Shown here piece by piece: positions 46,771-57,199 of a stretch of DNA of 64,000 nucleotides; the first letter of the stretch is position 1; each line of letters begins with the position of its first letter. A model generated the notes under the pieces. That model was not told where the DNA came from and ran no database searches. It saw nothing but the letters and a program-made list of their open reading frames with translations. The DNA is taken from contig CM073197.1 in assembly GCA_037042915.1 (NCBI GenBank), forward strand, positions 3,844,001-3,908,000, written 5' to 3'. A program made the position numbers and the translations under genes. Origin of the DNA: Auricularia sp. M13. Lineage: Eukaryota > Basidiomycota > Agaricomycetes > Auriculariales > Auriculariaceae.

Positions 46771-47598
46771 ATGTCGAAGATCGGGTTCAAGCGCAGCCCG
46801 ACGACGAGCACCCGCCCGGGCACCACCAAGCGCGCCCGCCCCACCGTCCCCCTGCCGCCGCCGCCGTTCGCCTACGCCGACAGCCTAGCACCGCGCCCAC
46901 CGCAGCCGACGACGCCGACGCCCGAAAAGCTGGCCGAGCTGCACGCCGCGGCGTTCTCCGCGCTGCGCTCCGCGGTCGAGGCGAACGACGACGGGCTCGT
47001 GCGCCGCATGCGCGAGTGGGAGGACCGCTACGCCCGCCGCCGCTGCTCCGCGCCGGCCGCCCCGACGCCCTCGAGCAGGCGCCGCCGCAGACGCCTGGCG
47101 TCCGACCCCGAGGGCGCCGACATGCAGCTCGCGCGCGCCCTGCCGCTGCCCGCCGCCGGCGAGGACGACGACGACGACGACGACGACCAGCTCATCATCC
47201 ACACCTCGCCCGGCGCCGGGCTCGCCAGCTGCCCGCCGCGGCCCGCGCCGGCGCCCATGGCCGTCGACGCCCACGCCCCCGCGGCAAACTGGCCGTCGGC
47301 GCCGCTGCCCGCGTTCACGAACCCGTTCACCGCGCGGCGCATAGCGGACGCACCCCGCCACGCGCACAATTACGTTGCATACCGCAACAGCTCGTCGTGC
47401 ACGTCCTCGGACGACGACGAGGACATGGTCTGGGAGTCGTCCTCCTCGCCCTACCTCTCCGCCACCACCGCCGCCTCGTCCGACGCCGACGCCGACGTCG
47501 ACGAGCTCGGCTTCCAGCTCGCCGCGGGCTGCGGCGCCATCGAGGACTACAGCGTCGACGCCATCCTCGCGCTGCAGATGCAGGCTGGGCGGGCATAG
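46771..47598 (+). CDS. Hypothetical disordered protein, single exon
   Basis: ATG at 46771 (MSKIGFKRSPTTSTRPGT) opens 275 residues to a stop at 47598. A short helical segment (EKLAELHAAAFSALRSAVEA, then LVRRMREWEDRYARRRC) is followed by disordered acidic and Ser/Ala/Pro-rich sequence with an eight-Asp run, and ends in a hydrophobic helix (IEDYSVDAILALQMQ). The C-terminal DAILALQMQ end and the NPFTARRI motif suggest a real conserved protein, but I cannot name it. Very GC-rich third positions leave the opposite strand open too (46885-47709), which I treat as a shadow. An in-frame upstream extension exists but lacks coding composition. Confidence 0.6.
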   Translation: MSKIGFKRSPTTSTRPGTTKRARPTVPLPPPPFAYADSLAPRPPQPTTPTPEKLAELHAAAFSALRSAVEANDDGLVRRMREWEDRYARRRCSAPAAPTPSSRRRRRRLASDPEGADMQLARALPLPAAGEDDDDDDDDQLIIHTSPGAGLASCPPRPAPAPMAVDAHAPAANWPSAPLPAFTNPFTARRIADAPRHAHNYVAYRNSSSCTSSDDDEDMVWESSSSPYLSATTAASSDADADVDELGFQLAAGCGAIEDYSVDAILALQMQAGRA

Positions 47599-48655
47599 CA
47601 CCCGGCTGTTTACGCAATGTGTGTGTGAGTGTGAGCACGGGATCTGCACTGTCGCGCGCTGCACTGCTGACACTAGACGCCCCAGCCAGCCAGCCAGCCA
47701 CCGCGGCATGATTCACCCGCCCACGCGATCGTCGAACCCCGCTTCCCCGCCTCACGCACGTGCTGGTGCTGGCGCCCCGGGCACGTTCGCCACGCTCTGC
47801 CCCCGCTCCCGGAATGTCCATTTTCTCTGAAGTCTCGTCTCGTCTCTCCAACTCCATCGCAAAAGTCTGTATCATACATCCAATCGCCACACCGGCCTCT
47901 CGCTCGCATGGACGCCGCTCCCCGACCGTCAACCGTCAAAATGAAACATAACGATAACACCGTCTCGGTTCCATTCCTTCCTTTTTCTCGTTCATTTTCA
48001 TTCCTATCCTCAATTTCTGACTCCGCCGCACAACAACAAACTAAACAGTCACATGGCCCGATCCCATACCCCCCCTTTCCCTTAGAAACTCTTCCTTCCT
48101 CCATCCTCCATCCTCCATCCCACCCCGCCGCATACATTGCATCGCCCCCCGCAGTTCGGCACGCCTCCGCCCTCTGCTCGCAAGCACCACTGCTTTCTTG
48201 CCCGCCGTCTCGCACGCGCAGGCCCGTCTCCGCCGTCCCGCCCTCAGCTCGCAACCACCCACCGTCCCGCCATTCCACCACCACCCACCGTCCCGCCATT
48301 CCACCACCTTCTGGACGTCCCACCGTCCCACCACCACCCACCGTCCCGCCATCCCGCCCCATCCCATTCCCGTCCGCAGTCCCGTCCCATATTATTGTAT
48401 CAGCAAAACCTCGTTCCTCGTCCCGTTCCCCGGCCCGTTCATGCCATGGTCTCGCAGCTGTAACAGTTTTTCACATACATACATACATACATACATACTC
48501 GTCCGGGGTGCTTTTCTTTTCTTCGTAATGGATGAATGGCTTGACTCGTGTGGCCCTTTGATTTGTACAGTTACAGTGTGATTCTGAGTATGGTTTTCTT
48601 GCACTTGGACTTGGACTTGGACTTGGACTGGTTTACCTACTGTAAGTGAGAGAGT
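47599..48655. other. Intergenic: CT-rich DNA with minisatellite and microsatellite
   Basis: Between about 48247 and 48365 a C-rich unit (CCACCGTCCCGCCATTCCAC) recurs four to five times imperfectly. An (ACAT)n microsatellite lies at 48473-48498 and a CTTGGA hexamer run at 48603-48630. Confidence 0.7.
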
Positions 48656-48696
48656 TTGATTTCGATTTTGATTTTGGTTTTGGTTTTGGTTTTGGG
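48656..48696. repeat. Simple TTTTGG-type repeat
   Basis: GATTTT/GGTTTT hexamers repeated about six times. Confidence 0.8.
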
Positions 48697-49359
48697 GATC
48701 CGGTTCTCACTCTGGTTTGATTCGGAACGCAGTGCTCGCGGTGCAATGAGTTCTAGGGGTCCTGGGTGTGCGCCGGTGAGACTCGGACTCGGAGTGGATA
48801 CGTCACGACTCACTACTACTTGCAATTGCCAGCCTTCGACGACACTTGTAGCTGTACGAGTCGTTGTCGCAGACATCTCCGAGTCCCCACCCACGAGCAA
48901 TTCCACGGCTGTGTAATTGCTGCAGTCCCGGGCCTGCCAGTCGGGACTCAGACTTGGCAGACTGGATTTAATTCCTTCATGATCAATGCGCTACTGTAGT
49001 CGGAATATTCTACAGTATATTCTGATTATACTTGAGTCGCCCCGGCACTGTGCAATTGCAGGGGGAGCGCAGTGGTATACTAGCGTAGACTTCACGAGAT
49101 CTGGTGTCAATCACGCTTCACCGTGCGGCCGTTGACCACTTCCTCATACAGTAGTTCATAGAGTCGGCCCGGGGGACAGCACAAATTCAATGAATTATGG
49201 GATTTATGAGGTAGTGGAGGGGCTGATGGGGACGGGAAGGGGTTCCTGGTTCAACTGCCAAATATGAATTGGGAATTATGACTCGGAGGAGGACTTGTAC
49301 TGTAGACCTTCGAGTCGCACTGATTTTTGTACTGAATTCTTGCAGTATACTTAGGCTTA

Positions 49360-50082
49360 CACAGCGGGGGATCTCGGTTTTTCCGTACGGTCCGCGAAAG
49401 GACAACTTTTGCGTACTGGTAAAACCTTGTTGGAATATTCAGTCACTTGCCAGGTGCCATGAAATATTAACTGTTACTTCTCTGAACATTCTGGTTATCC
49501 CTAAAGCATCAGATTGAGGACTTTTTCCTGATGCAAAAGTGTGCCTTCTTTGGATTCCGTACCAATGAAACTTTTGCGGTTCGGAAAAGTCGATCTGTTG
49601 CCGGTGACGGTGATATCGGACATTCTCCGGGCCGCAAAATCCGGCGGGGAAATCGGCATTCCCATTAGTCCATAAAACTCAGTCTGGGATGGGAAAATGC
49701 AAAATAAATAGTTGAATTCTAAAATTTCCTGCCTGCATTTTGAATTTTCCCAACACAGGCGGAGTTTTACGGATTGAGGGGAATCTCAATTTCTCCACCG
49801 GATTTTGCGGCCCGGAGAATGTCCGATATCACCGTCACCGGCAACAGATCGACTTTTCCGAACCGCAAAAGTTTCATTGGTACGGAATCCAAAGAAGGCA
49901 CACTTTTGCATCAGGAAAAAGTCCTCAATCTGATGCTTTAGGGATAACCAGAATGTTCAGAGAAGTAACAGTTAATATTTCATGGCACCTGGCAAGTGAC
50001 TGAATATTCCAACAAGGTTTTACCAGTACGCAAAAGTTGTCCTTTCGCGGACCGTTCGGAAAAACCGAGATCCCCCGCTGTG
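49360..50082. mobile_element. Non-autonomous fold-back (MITE-like) element with TTA target duplication
   Basis: A 723-bp palindrome. The outer ~280 bp of each arm are near-perfect inverted repeats, starting CACAGCGGGGGATCTCGG on the left and ending with its complement at 50082. The inner parts still pair at lower identity up to a centre near 49721. Direct TTA copies flank it (49357-49359 and 50083-50085). A 3-bp TTA duplication is the hallmark of PIF/Harbinger-type insertions, so a Tourist-like MITE is the best guess; the CAC start also recalls CACTA elements. No transposase reading frame inside. Confidence 0.87.
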
Positions 50083-50444
50083 TTACCGGTGCTCTGGCTG
50101 TGGTGCCGATTGACACGAAAGCGAAAGAAAAGATTTTCCTCGTGAGCCCGACAGCGTCTTTGATTGAATTTAGAGTTTTTGCGAGTCGAGTGAGCCGTTT
50201 TCGGGCTGTGTGCTCCGTCAGGCGGATGAGATGAGACGGCAGCGCCCACGTCGGGACTGCTGGGGCTGCGTAGGGGATGGGGCACTAGAAGCTTGTTGGT
50301 CGACGGGGAGAGGAAGAGGGGCGCGGCGGTGCATGCAGAAGGTCGTTTGGGTCGGGCGAAGCACTGATGGCCAGCTCTTTTTCGGAATGGTGCACTGGCT
50401 CCAGTTGCGTTTCGAAGAACCCGCTTCCAGTGAGACTCTGAGAG

Positions 50445-50452
50445 TATAAATA
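50445..50452 (+). promoter_or_regulatory. TATA box of secreted repeat protein copy D
   Basis: TATAAATA 65 bp before the ATG at 50517. The other copies have similar boxes at comparable distance. Confidence 0.65.
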
Positions 50453-50516
50453 CTGAGAGTCAGACTACATCATTCGAGACCAAAACATTCCTTGCAGTCT
50501 TCCGAGTCCAGCAGCA

Positions 50517-51122
50517 ATGCTCCGCACCCTCATATTCGCCCTGACTGTCCTCTCCGCTCTTCCAGCTGGGCTCTCAGTCGTATCTAGGGCGCGTCTCCCT
50601 TCCAGAGAAAGCACAGCGACAAATGAGAGCTGACGCAGCTGCTGGCAGGCCAACCCCGAATTCGACTGCGACTGCTACACGACCGTCCCGTTCTACCGCG
50701 GCTGGAACGCAGACGTGGTGGACCACTTCTACACCACGAACCTGCGCGAGATCACCAACGCCGGCATGACGCGCCAGCGCGACGCCGGCCGCGTGCTCGC
50801 GGGCAACGCGCCGCGGACGGGCGCCGTCCCGCTCTACCGCCTCTTCAACCCCGGCCTTGCGGACCATTTCTACACCGTCTCGGATGACGAGCGCGCGACG
50901 GTCCTCAAGAGCGGCGGGTGGAACTACGAGGGCATCGCGGCGTACATCCTCGCGCAGCCCGCGTGCGGCACCATCCCGCTCTACAGGCTCCTCAAGGCCT
51001 CTGGTTCCGACCATTTCTACACGGCGGATGCGGCTGAAATGGTTAATGTGATCCATAAGGATGGCTATGAGTTCGAGAGCACCATTGGATACATTTGGCC
51101 GAATGCGACGAGTCGGGACTGA
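50517..51122 (+). CDS. Secreted three-module DUF5648-type repeat protein, copy D (right arm, inner)
   Basis: Exon 1 50517-50576 is the signal peptide (MLRTLIFALTVLSALPAGLS); intron 50577-50648; exon 2 50649-51122 starts ANPEFDCDCYTTVPFYRGWN. Modules: PFYRGWNADVVDHFYTTNL, PLYRLFNPGLADHFYTVSD, PLYRLLKASGSDHFYTADA, ending FESTIGYIWPNATSRD. It is the inverted counterpart of copy C. Between the first and second modules, T-G-x-I replaces the longer linker of copies B and C. Confidence 0.88.
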
Positions 51123-51549
51123 TACGGCGGAGAATACATTCATGTACAGATACATATCGACTCGGAGCCGGACGGCAAGTGCAACGTGATTTGCCTATTC
51201 CGTCCTGTTGTGCCTTACGACCCTCTCCTTTCCTTGAAAGTCCTGGAATGTCATAGCTGACTTTATTCCTTTTCATCGCCTACTTTTGACACAGCAGTCA
51301 GTCTTCAAGGAAACGCGTGTTCAAGGTGCTGTTGTTCTGCGCGCAATAAATTTGGGCTCCGCTCGGCTCGGATGTTACCCTCGTGATGCTGCACCTCGCG
51401 ATACCACGACCTGTCTTTGCCACGCTCGACCTGGGATGTTATGCGTCGACTTTTTCCAGCCCCAAAGACGTCTGCTGGACTAGCGCTCGCCTCCTTCGCC
51501 GTCTCTCGTGCTCGCGGAGTCCTCATAGGTCCTCATCCGCCGTTTTTCC

Positions 51550-53187
51550 GTCCTTTCCAGCTTCTCGCCAATTAGGGCTCAATTGACTCTCCTCGCTGTG
51601 TTTGGCACTGCCAGTCAAAGGCGTGCGCGTCTGCACGTGGTTCTGTCGTTCTGTTGATGTCTGCAGCTCCACCCTGCTCCGAGAACGCGCTCTGCGATCA
51701 AGTGCTTTCACAATCGATTTTATACTCGCTGATGCAACGCACTGTTCATTTATAACGTTCACCAGCCAGGTGTGGCAGGTGGTTCGTTCGTCTGGTTGAT
51801 CAATTGAATGGACTGTCAATGCTGCATGGACCTGACGCCACTTGAAGCTGCATGACCAGGCTACAGCCGCGCGTCTAATACTAGTAGCGGTTTAACTGCA
51901 AGAATCTGGGGCGTTAGCAGAATTTCGACTGGTCGACTGGAATGGATAACGAGGATCACATCGATCTGCGATGTGCGTTTCTACTGGCGCTCAGGGTTTA
52001 TTCTCAGCAGTCAGAGGACCTTCGGGGCCCACGGCCACCGTAAAGACTTCAGGTTCGGAGCTTGCGGGCACCCAAGGTTCAGGGACACAGGATGTATGCT
52101 AGCGCGTAAGAGAGATTCCGTCCCAGAGAGCGAGTCTGGGGAGGATAAATAGCAGGAAAGGGCAACCGACTTGTCCTCAGACCGAACCCAATCGTCCAGT
52201 CTATTCAGTCCTCAGCTCAAGCAATGTTCCGCGCTCTCATCGCATTCGCTGTCCTCGCAGCTGTGCCCGCTGCTCTTGCTGGGCCCGCAGTTGTCACCAA
52301 GGTACGTCCGCAGAAGTGCAGGAACCGGATGATGCTGAGTCCTGACTGTGCGACCCGCAGGCCACCGATCAGTGCGCCTGCGACGCCTACGCCCCCGTCC
52401 CGCTCTACCGCGCGTACAACGCGCAGGCCGTGGACCATTTCTATACCAGGAGCCTGAGCGAGGTCAACAACGCCGGGACGATCGGCTGGGCGCGCGAGGG
52501 CGACGCCGGGCGCGTGCTCGCGACCAACGCGACGGGCGCCGTCCCGCTGTACCGTCTCTGGAACCCTACCGTCGCAGACCATTTCTACACCGTCTCGGCC
52601 GCCGAGCGCGCCTCGGTCCTCCAGGGCGGTGGGTGGAGCGACGAGGGCGTCGCGGCGTACATCCTCGCGCAGCCCGCGTGCGGCACCATCCCGTTCTATA
52701 GGACCTTCCAGGCCGCCCATTTCGACCACTTCTATACGACGGACGCCGGTGAGATGGCCAATGCTGTCACGCAGCTCGGCTATTCGTTCGAGTCCGTCCT
52801 CGGATACATCTGGCCGAATGCTTAAGCACAGGCTGCGAGGCTGTAGTAGGATGCATGCATAGGGACTGTTAAACTCGAACTACGCGTCTGTCACGGGTCC
52901 ACGGGCAGCGTTACTAACAGTTCCAATCGTCAAACTGCACGTGTTCTGTCAGTCTCCTCCTGTACCTCCTGTTCCGTGAATGTGATATTCGAGCTTGATA
53001 CTGCGCAATTTCTACGTCTTGACGCTAAGATCGTTCAAGAAAATGCCGGTTCAAGGTGCTGTTGTCCTACGACCAGTTAATTCGAGCTCCGCTCGGTTGG
53101 ACTTGACCTCGATCGTGACGCTCGTTGTACCTGTCTGCCGTGCCCGACGCGCGACACGTCACGTGGCGATTGAATTCCGCTGCCATC
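51550..53187 (-). repeat. Right arm of the inverted duplication, near-identical part
   Basis: Reverse-complement match of 42156-43790, including a matching TATA region, both exons of the repeat protein gene and about 350 bp of 3' flank. Outer boundary near 53187 where similarity ends abruptly. Confidence 0.92.
52224..52825 (+). CDS. Secreted three-module DUF5648-type repeat protein, copy E (right arm)
   Basis: Exon 1 52224-52301 encodes the leader MFRALIAFAVLAAVPAALAG plus PAVVTK; intron 52302-52360; exon 2 52361-52825. Almost identical to copy B on the other arm. Modules PLYRAYNAQAVDHFYTRSL, PLYRLWNPTVADHFYTVSA and PFYRTFQAAHFDHFYTTDA. GATAAATAG near 52143 is the likely TATA element. As with all members, the single intron cleanly separates the secretion signal from the repeat domain. 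Confidence 0.9.
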
Positions 53188-53417
53188 GACGTCTGCTGGA
53201 TCTCTGCTGCACCCTCGCCCGCCCAGCTCTTTCCCGTCTCTCATGGGATCTTGTGCTTTCGATGTTCTCATGCACTTTCTCCAAATATCATGTTTTTCTG
53301 AGAAAGTTGCGGTGCTATCTTGTATCCGCAGTACATATTACTGAATGCCAGACCATAGCTCTCTATATACTCGGCTAGCTGAAGTTTCTGCGCCACCAGC
53401 CGATGCGATTACCTCGC

Positions 53418-53760
53418 TGCAGCTTCGCACATGTCCCGTTCTACCGCGATTATAACGGCACTTGCTACCAGCACTTCCTCAGCAGAAGCCTGGACGACAT
53501 AATCGTCGACGCTCGCGCGGGTTACGCTCGCGAGATCGTCAACGCGGGCACGCGGGCAACGGGCCCACGACCTGAATCGTCCGGAGCCGAGTCTGGAACG
53601 CCGTTCTCAACGACCATTTCCACACGCTCTATGTGCAGGAGCGCGATTATATTCTCGTCAACTGCGGCAACCGGGGCTACGAAGGCCCCGCGGCGTACAA
53701 TGTACATCCTCCCCCCATCCATGCTCCACACCCAGTCTTCTTCAGGTTCGGAAGGCCATG
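53418..53760 (+). pseudogene. Relic of a DUF5648-type repeat protein gene
   Basis: Recognisable but frameshifted: VPFYRDYNGTCYQHFLSRSL in one frame, then LWNAVLNDHFHTLYVQERDY and NRGYEGPAAYN in another. HFLSR and HFHTL replace the usual HFYT. No intact leader or third module. It lies just outside the right arm and does not have an obvious partner on the left. Confidence 0.75.
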
Positions 53761-54141
53761 GCCGTTCCATACTATGGCTGGTATGATGATCTCGTCTTAA
53801 ATAGCTGTGTGGGCTGCCATGCACAGGAAGAGTCCATGTGTCGAGCCATTCCAGTACAGCAAGCGGGTTAAGGCCTTAGCAGAATCATGTTCTAATGGAT
53901 GAGTTTGATGCTTAAACAGCAGTGTGACCGGAGCGCGATTGTCAAAAATTTTAATTCTGATCATTCCTCGTGTCATCGTGAAATTCAGCCATTATTTCTT
54001 GTGTCCATTGAGCAAATGATAAGAAGCATGTTTGTGATCGACTGTCTATTGGACCCAGGGTGGCGGTGCGCAGAGCAGCGCAAGGCAAAATCCGAAGCTT
54101 GTTCCGTTCTGCTATCCTCAAGCCGTTTTCCGTATTCTCGC

Positions 54142-56020
54142 ATGTCTGCAGACCCGCCATCATATTCATTCGAGGATGCACCATTACCAGATACTGCGCC
54201 ACAGTTTAACGGGACTTCATCGCCTGCTCTAGAGACCCAAATCGTGATATCTCCGATTCACAACGACTTCACGTTCCAGAAGGGTTACCTAGGCGCTGAC
54301 GGCGAGCATGCTGCGCTTGAAGGCGAGGTACAGATCAAATCTGCAGCTGGAGATGATGACTGGGATCGAGTGTGCGTTGGTTGCTAGATTGCAGGCTGTG
54401 CGCTGACTAGACGCCGCTCGCAGCTCAGTAGCCCTTGTCACGCTCGAGATCACTCCCGGTGGCAGCATCGAGCTTTCCAGGACACAGAGAGATCTCTGGA
54501 AACGCCCGATAGCCTCAGCATCGACTGGCAGCACAAGCACACCGCCTAGTGTTCTCCCATTCTCGCTGCCGCTGATGCAGGACGCGCCTCAATGCATCCA
54601 TACTCCATATTCATCGTTGGAGCACAGTCTCACGGCCACATTACACGCCGCTGATGGCGAACGTACGCTCAGCAAGACCGTCCTTGCTCACACCAAACGT
54701 TATGCATCGCCTGCGGAGCTACCCGTCATGCCCGAAATGCGCAGCGTAGACGCGCCCGCTCGGGTGGAGGCTCAAATTCCGCGGCTGGCATGGCGGGCGG
54801 GCCAAGCTATACCGGTTTATGTCACTGTGCCTCCGCCGTCTCCAGCGCTGGTACTTTCGGAGGGCATCCGATTACGCAACATTCGCGCCGAACTCGTCCA
54901 AATTGTGCGCATTCCAAGAGGCTCAGCGCCCGAGGAGGAGGACATTCGTCCGCCCCCACCGCAGTGGGATGAAATTGAAGACGACAACCAGAGCGAGGAG
55001 ACGGAGGACGACACGCGCAGCTCGTCATCCGACGACACCGAGGACTCGTATCCGGTCGAGAAAGGCGGCAGCGGCGACGACGGTGACCCTGAGCTTGACG
55101 GTGACGGCGACCCCGCGACGGCCGAGTACACGACCATCATCGCGCATTCGGGCGCGCCGTGCCGCTTCCACCGCTCGCGGCCCATCCGCATCCGTCTTGT
55201 GCTCCATCCGTCGACGACACCTTTCACGCGCTTGCACTCGAACGCGCACGACGACGGCGCGCCGCCGGACTGCGCGCTGGGCATTAGCCAGAGCGCGGTG
55301 CTGCACAGCGTGCGCTTCCGGCTGCGCGTGCGCGCGACGTTCGTGCTGAGCGGCACGGCGCGCTCGGAGCGCGTCGCGCGGCTCGACTTCCCGCTCGTCG
55401 TGCTGCCGCCCGTCGTGCCGCGCCCCGAGGAGGCCGAGGCGGACCCCACGGGCCTTGAGGGCGCGTACCGCAAGAAGCATGACCGCCCGCCGACGCGTAC
55501 TGTGCGCCGCGAGGACGCCGAGATTGAGGACGGCCCCGAGCCGGGTCCGTCGGACCCGCCACCGCCGTTTGATCCTTCGCACAGTGGCGTGCGCCTGCCC
55601 ACGTTCCTCGAGTCGCTCGGCTCCGAGCCGCAGCCGTCGTACGAGGGCGAGCTCGACCGCGGCGACGGCGAGGACGACGTGCTGGACGGCGAGGGCACGC
55701 TGTTTGGCTTCGGCGCCGCAGACCAGTACGACGGCCTCAGCCTCCCCGGGCGCGAGAGCGGCATCTTGCCTCCGGACTTTGCGGAACTCATGAGCCTGCG
55801 TGCGGGCGAGGCCGACGGCGATGTCGACGGCGACGCGCCTCCGCCGCCTCCGCCGCCCATGGACGACCCAAGCGATCCGCCGCCTGCAATTGACGTGCCG
55901 TTCGCCAGCGCCACGTCGGGCCCGCCGCCATACCTAAATCGCCAGCAGCAGGAGCAGCAGGACTCCATCGAAGTCACGACCGGCCCGCCGCCCTATGTCG
56001 ACCTTGTGCCGCGACGCTAA
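54142..56020 (+). CDS. Alpha-arrestin-like protein with C-terminal PPxY motifs
   Basis: Exons 54142-54371 and 54424-56020 total 1827 nt (608 residues). The N-terminal half has an arrestin beta-sandwich pattern (FTFQKGYLGADGEHAALEGE, VSVALVTLEITPGGSIEL, IPRLAWRAGQAIPVYVTVP, RIRLVLHP). An acidic insertion (EETEDDTRSSSSDDTEDS) interrupts it. The tail contains SGPPPYLN and TGPPPYVD, classic PPxY sites by which fungal arrestins recruit Rsp5/NEDD4 ubiquitin ligases to membrane transporters for endocytosis. The assignment to arrestins rests on pattern plus the PPxY ends, without a database search. Confidence 0.75.
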
Positions 56021-56559
56021 CGCTACCCACGAACAGGACTCCCAATGTATCAATATAGGATCTCGCATGCCCGTGCATAGAACGCCTGTCTCCCCTTGTG
56101 TGCTGTACTACTCCAAGTGTGCTGCTAAATATGAATGTATGTACGAAGCTAAACACTATACAACTTTGGAAATCGCATGTGCTCAAGGGTTGTAAAGTCG
56201 CCGCACTTGTGTATCCATCCCTCTACCAATACATTCACTAACGTCAACGCATCTCTTATTGCCTCGCCGAGACGGTCTGCACTTCGGAGCGCACTTCAAT
56301 CGGTGCCAATGTCCCCTTCTCAGGCAGTGAGCTAGTGAACCTTCAGATTGCTGTTAGTCCATGGCTGACCGCCGCCCGCGTTCAGAGTCTCACAAGGGGG
56401 GCGGGGTGATGAGTGGCCATGAGACTTAAGCCTTGTCCAGCCGTCTGTTGAAGAGATTTACAGCTGAGGAACATGAGCAAGCGTGTTTTTATCATTTGAC
56501 ATGTACAATCCGAAGAATGGGAACACGTCTCGCCGAGGCAAACAATCCAGGACAACATG

Positions 56560-57145
56560 TCAGGTAGTAACGGGGAAGATAAAGCCCACGGTCTCCTCAA
56601 ATACATAGCCATGCTTAGTTATGGCGTTAGCGAACTCAGCGGTGTCGGTTGTGTAGAAATGGTCGAAGCCGGCGGCATTGAACGTCCTGTAGAACGGGAT
56701 CGCGCCGCACTGGGGGTTCGACAAAATGAACGCGGCGACACCCTGATCGATCCAGCCCGAGCCGTCTGCAAGGATGGAGGCGCGCTCATCCGGGTCGACG
56801 GTGTAGAAATGGTCGACATTGTTCGGGTTGAAAAGCTGGAAGAGCGGGACGGCACCCATCTGGTTCGCCGCGAGCACGCGCCCGGCGTCCGGCTGGCGTG
56901 CGTATGCAGGCGCGGCAGTGGCAATTGCGGGGAGGCTGCGGCTGTAGAAGTGGTCGATGCCGGCTGCGTTGAATGCGCGGAAAAACGGCGCTGTGGCGAA
57001 TGTGCACGCGTCTGGACAGTCCGCACTCTGCAGAAAGTGTGATTAAAATTCAAGATAACAAAACCGTTTCTTCGAAGCGTACCGTTACCAGGGCGTGAGA
57101 GACAGTTGCAAGCGCAAAGAGCGCGGTGAGAGCAACGTGAAGCAT
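56560..57145 (-). CDS. Secreted three-module DUF5648-type repeat protein, copy F
   Basis: ATG at 57145 opens a signal peptide (MLHVALTALFALATVSHALV), an intron, then SADCPDACTFATAPFFRAFN and modules ending in DHFYSRSL, LFNPNNVDHFYTVDP and FYRTFNAAGFDHFYTTDT, finishing FEETVGFIFPVTT at 56560. A TATA-like motif lies near 57195. A diverged member outside the duplication, separated from it by the arrestin gene. Confidence 0.87.
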
Positions 57146-57199
57146 TGTTGATTTTTGGGCGTAGCGTCGTCTCTATTCAGTCATTGTCCCACATTTATA

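Noticed and set aside
46885-47709. 274-codon antisense frame over the disordered protein
   Set aside because: Arg/Gly/Val-rich with no motif; the plus frame has a better start and mixed composition.
48247-48498. Short repeats considered as a CRISPR array
   Set aside because: Repeats are contiguous and lack unique spacers, and the genome is eukaryotic.
49269-50116. Paired frames sharing FPYGPRKDNFCVLVKP-type sequence on opposite strands
   Set aside because: Both lie in the arms of the fold-back element and mirror each other because of the inverted repeat; no sign of a real protein.
54817-55977. 386-codon frame antisense to the arrestin-like gene
   Set aside because: Ser/Arg/Gly-rich shadow created by high GC at third positions; the sense strand has the motifs.
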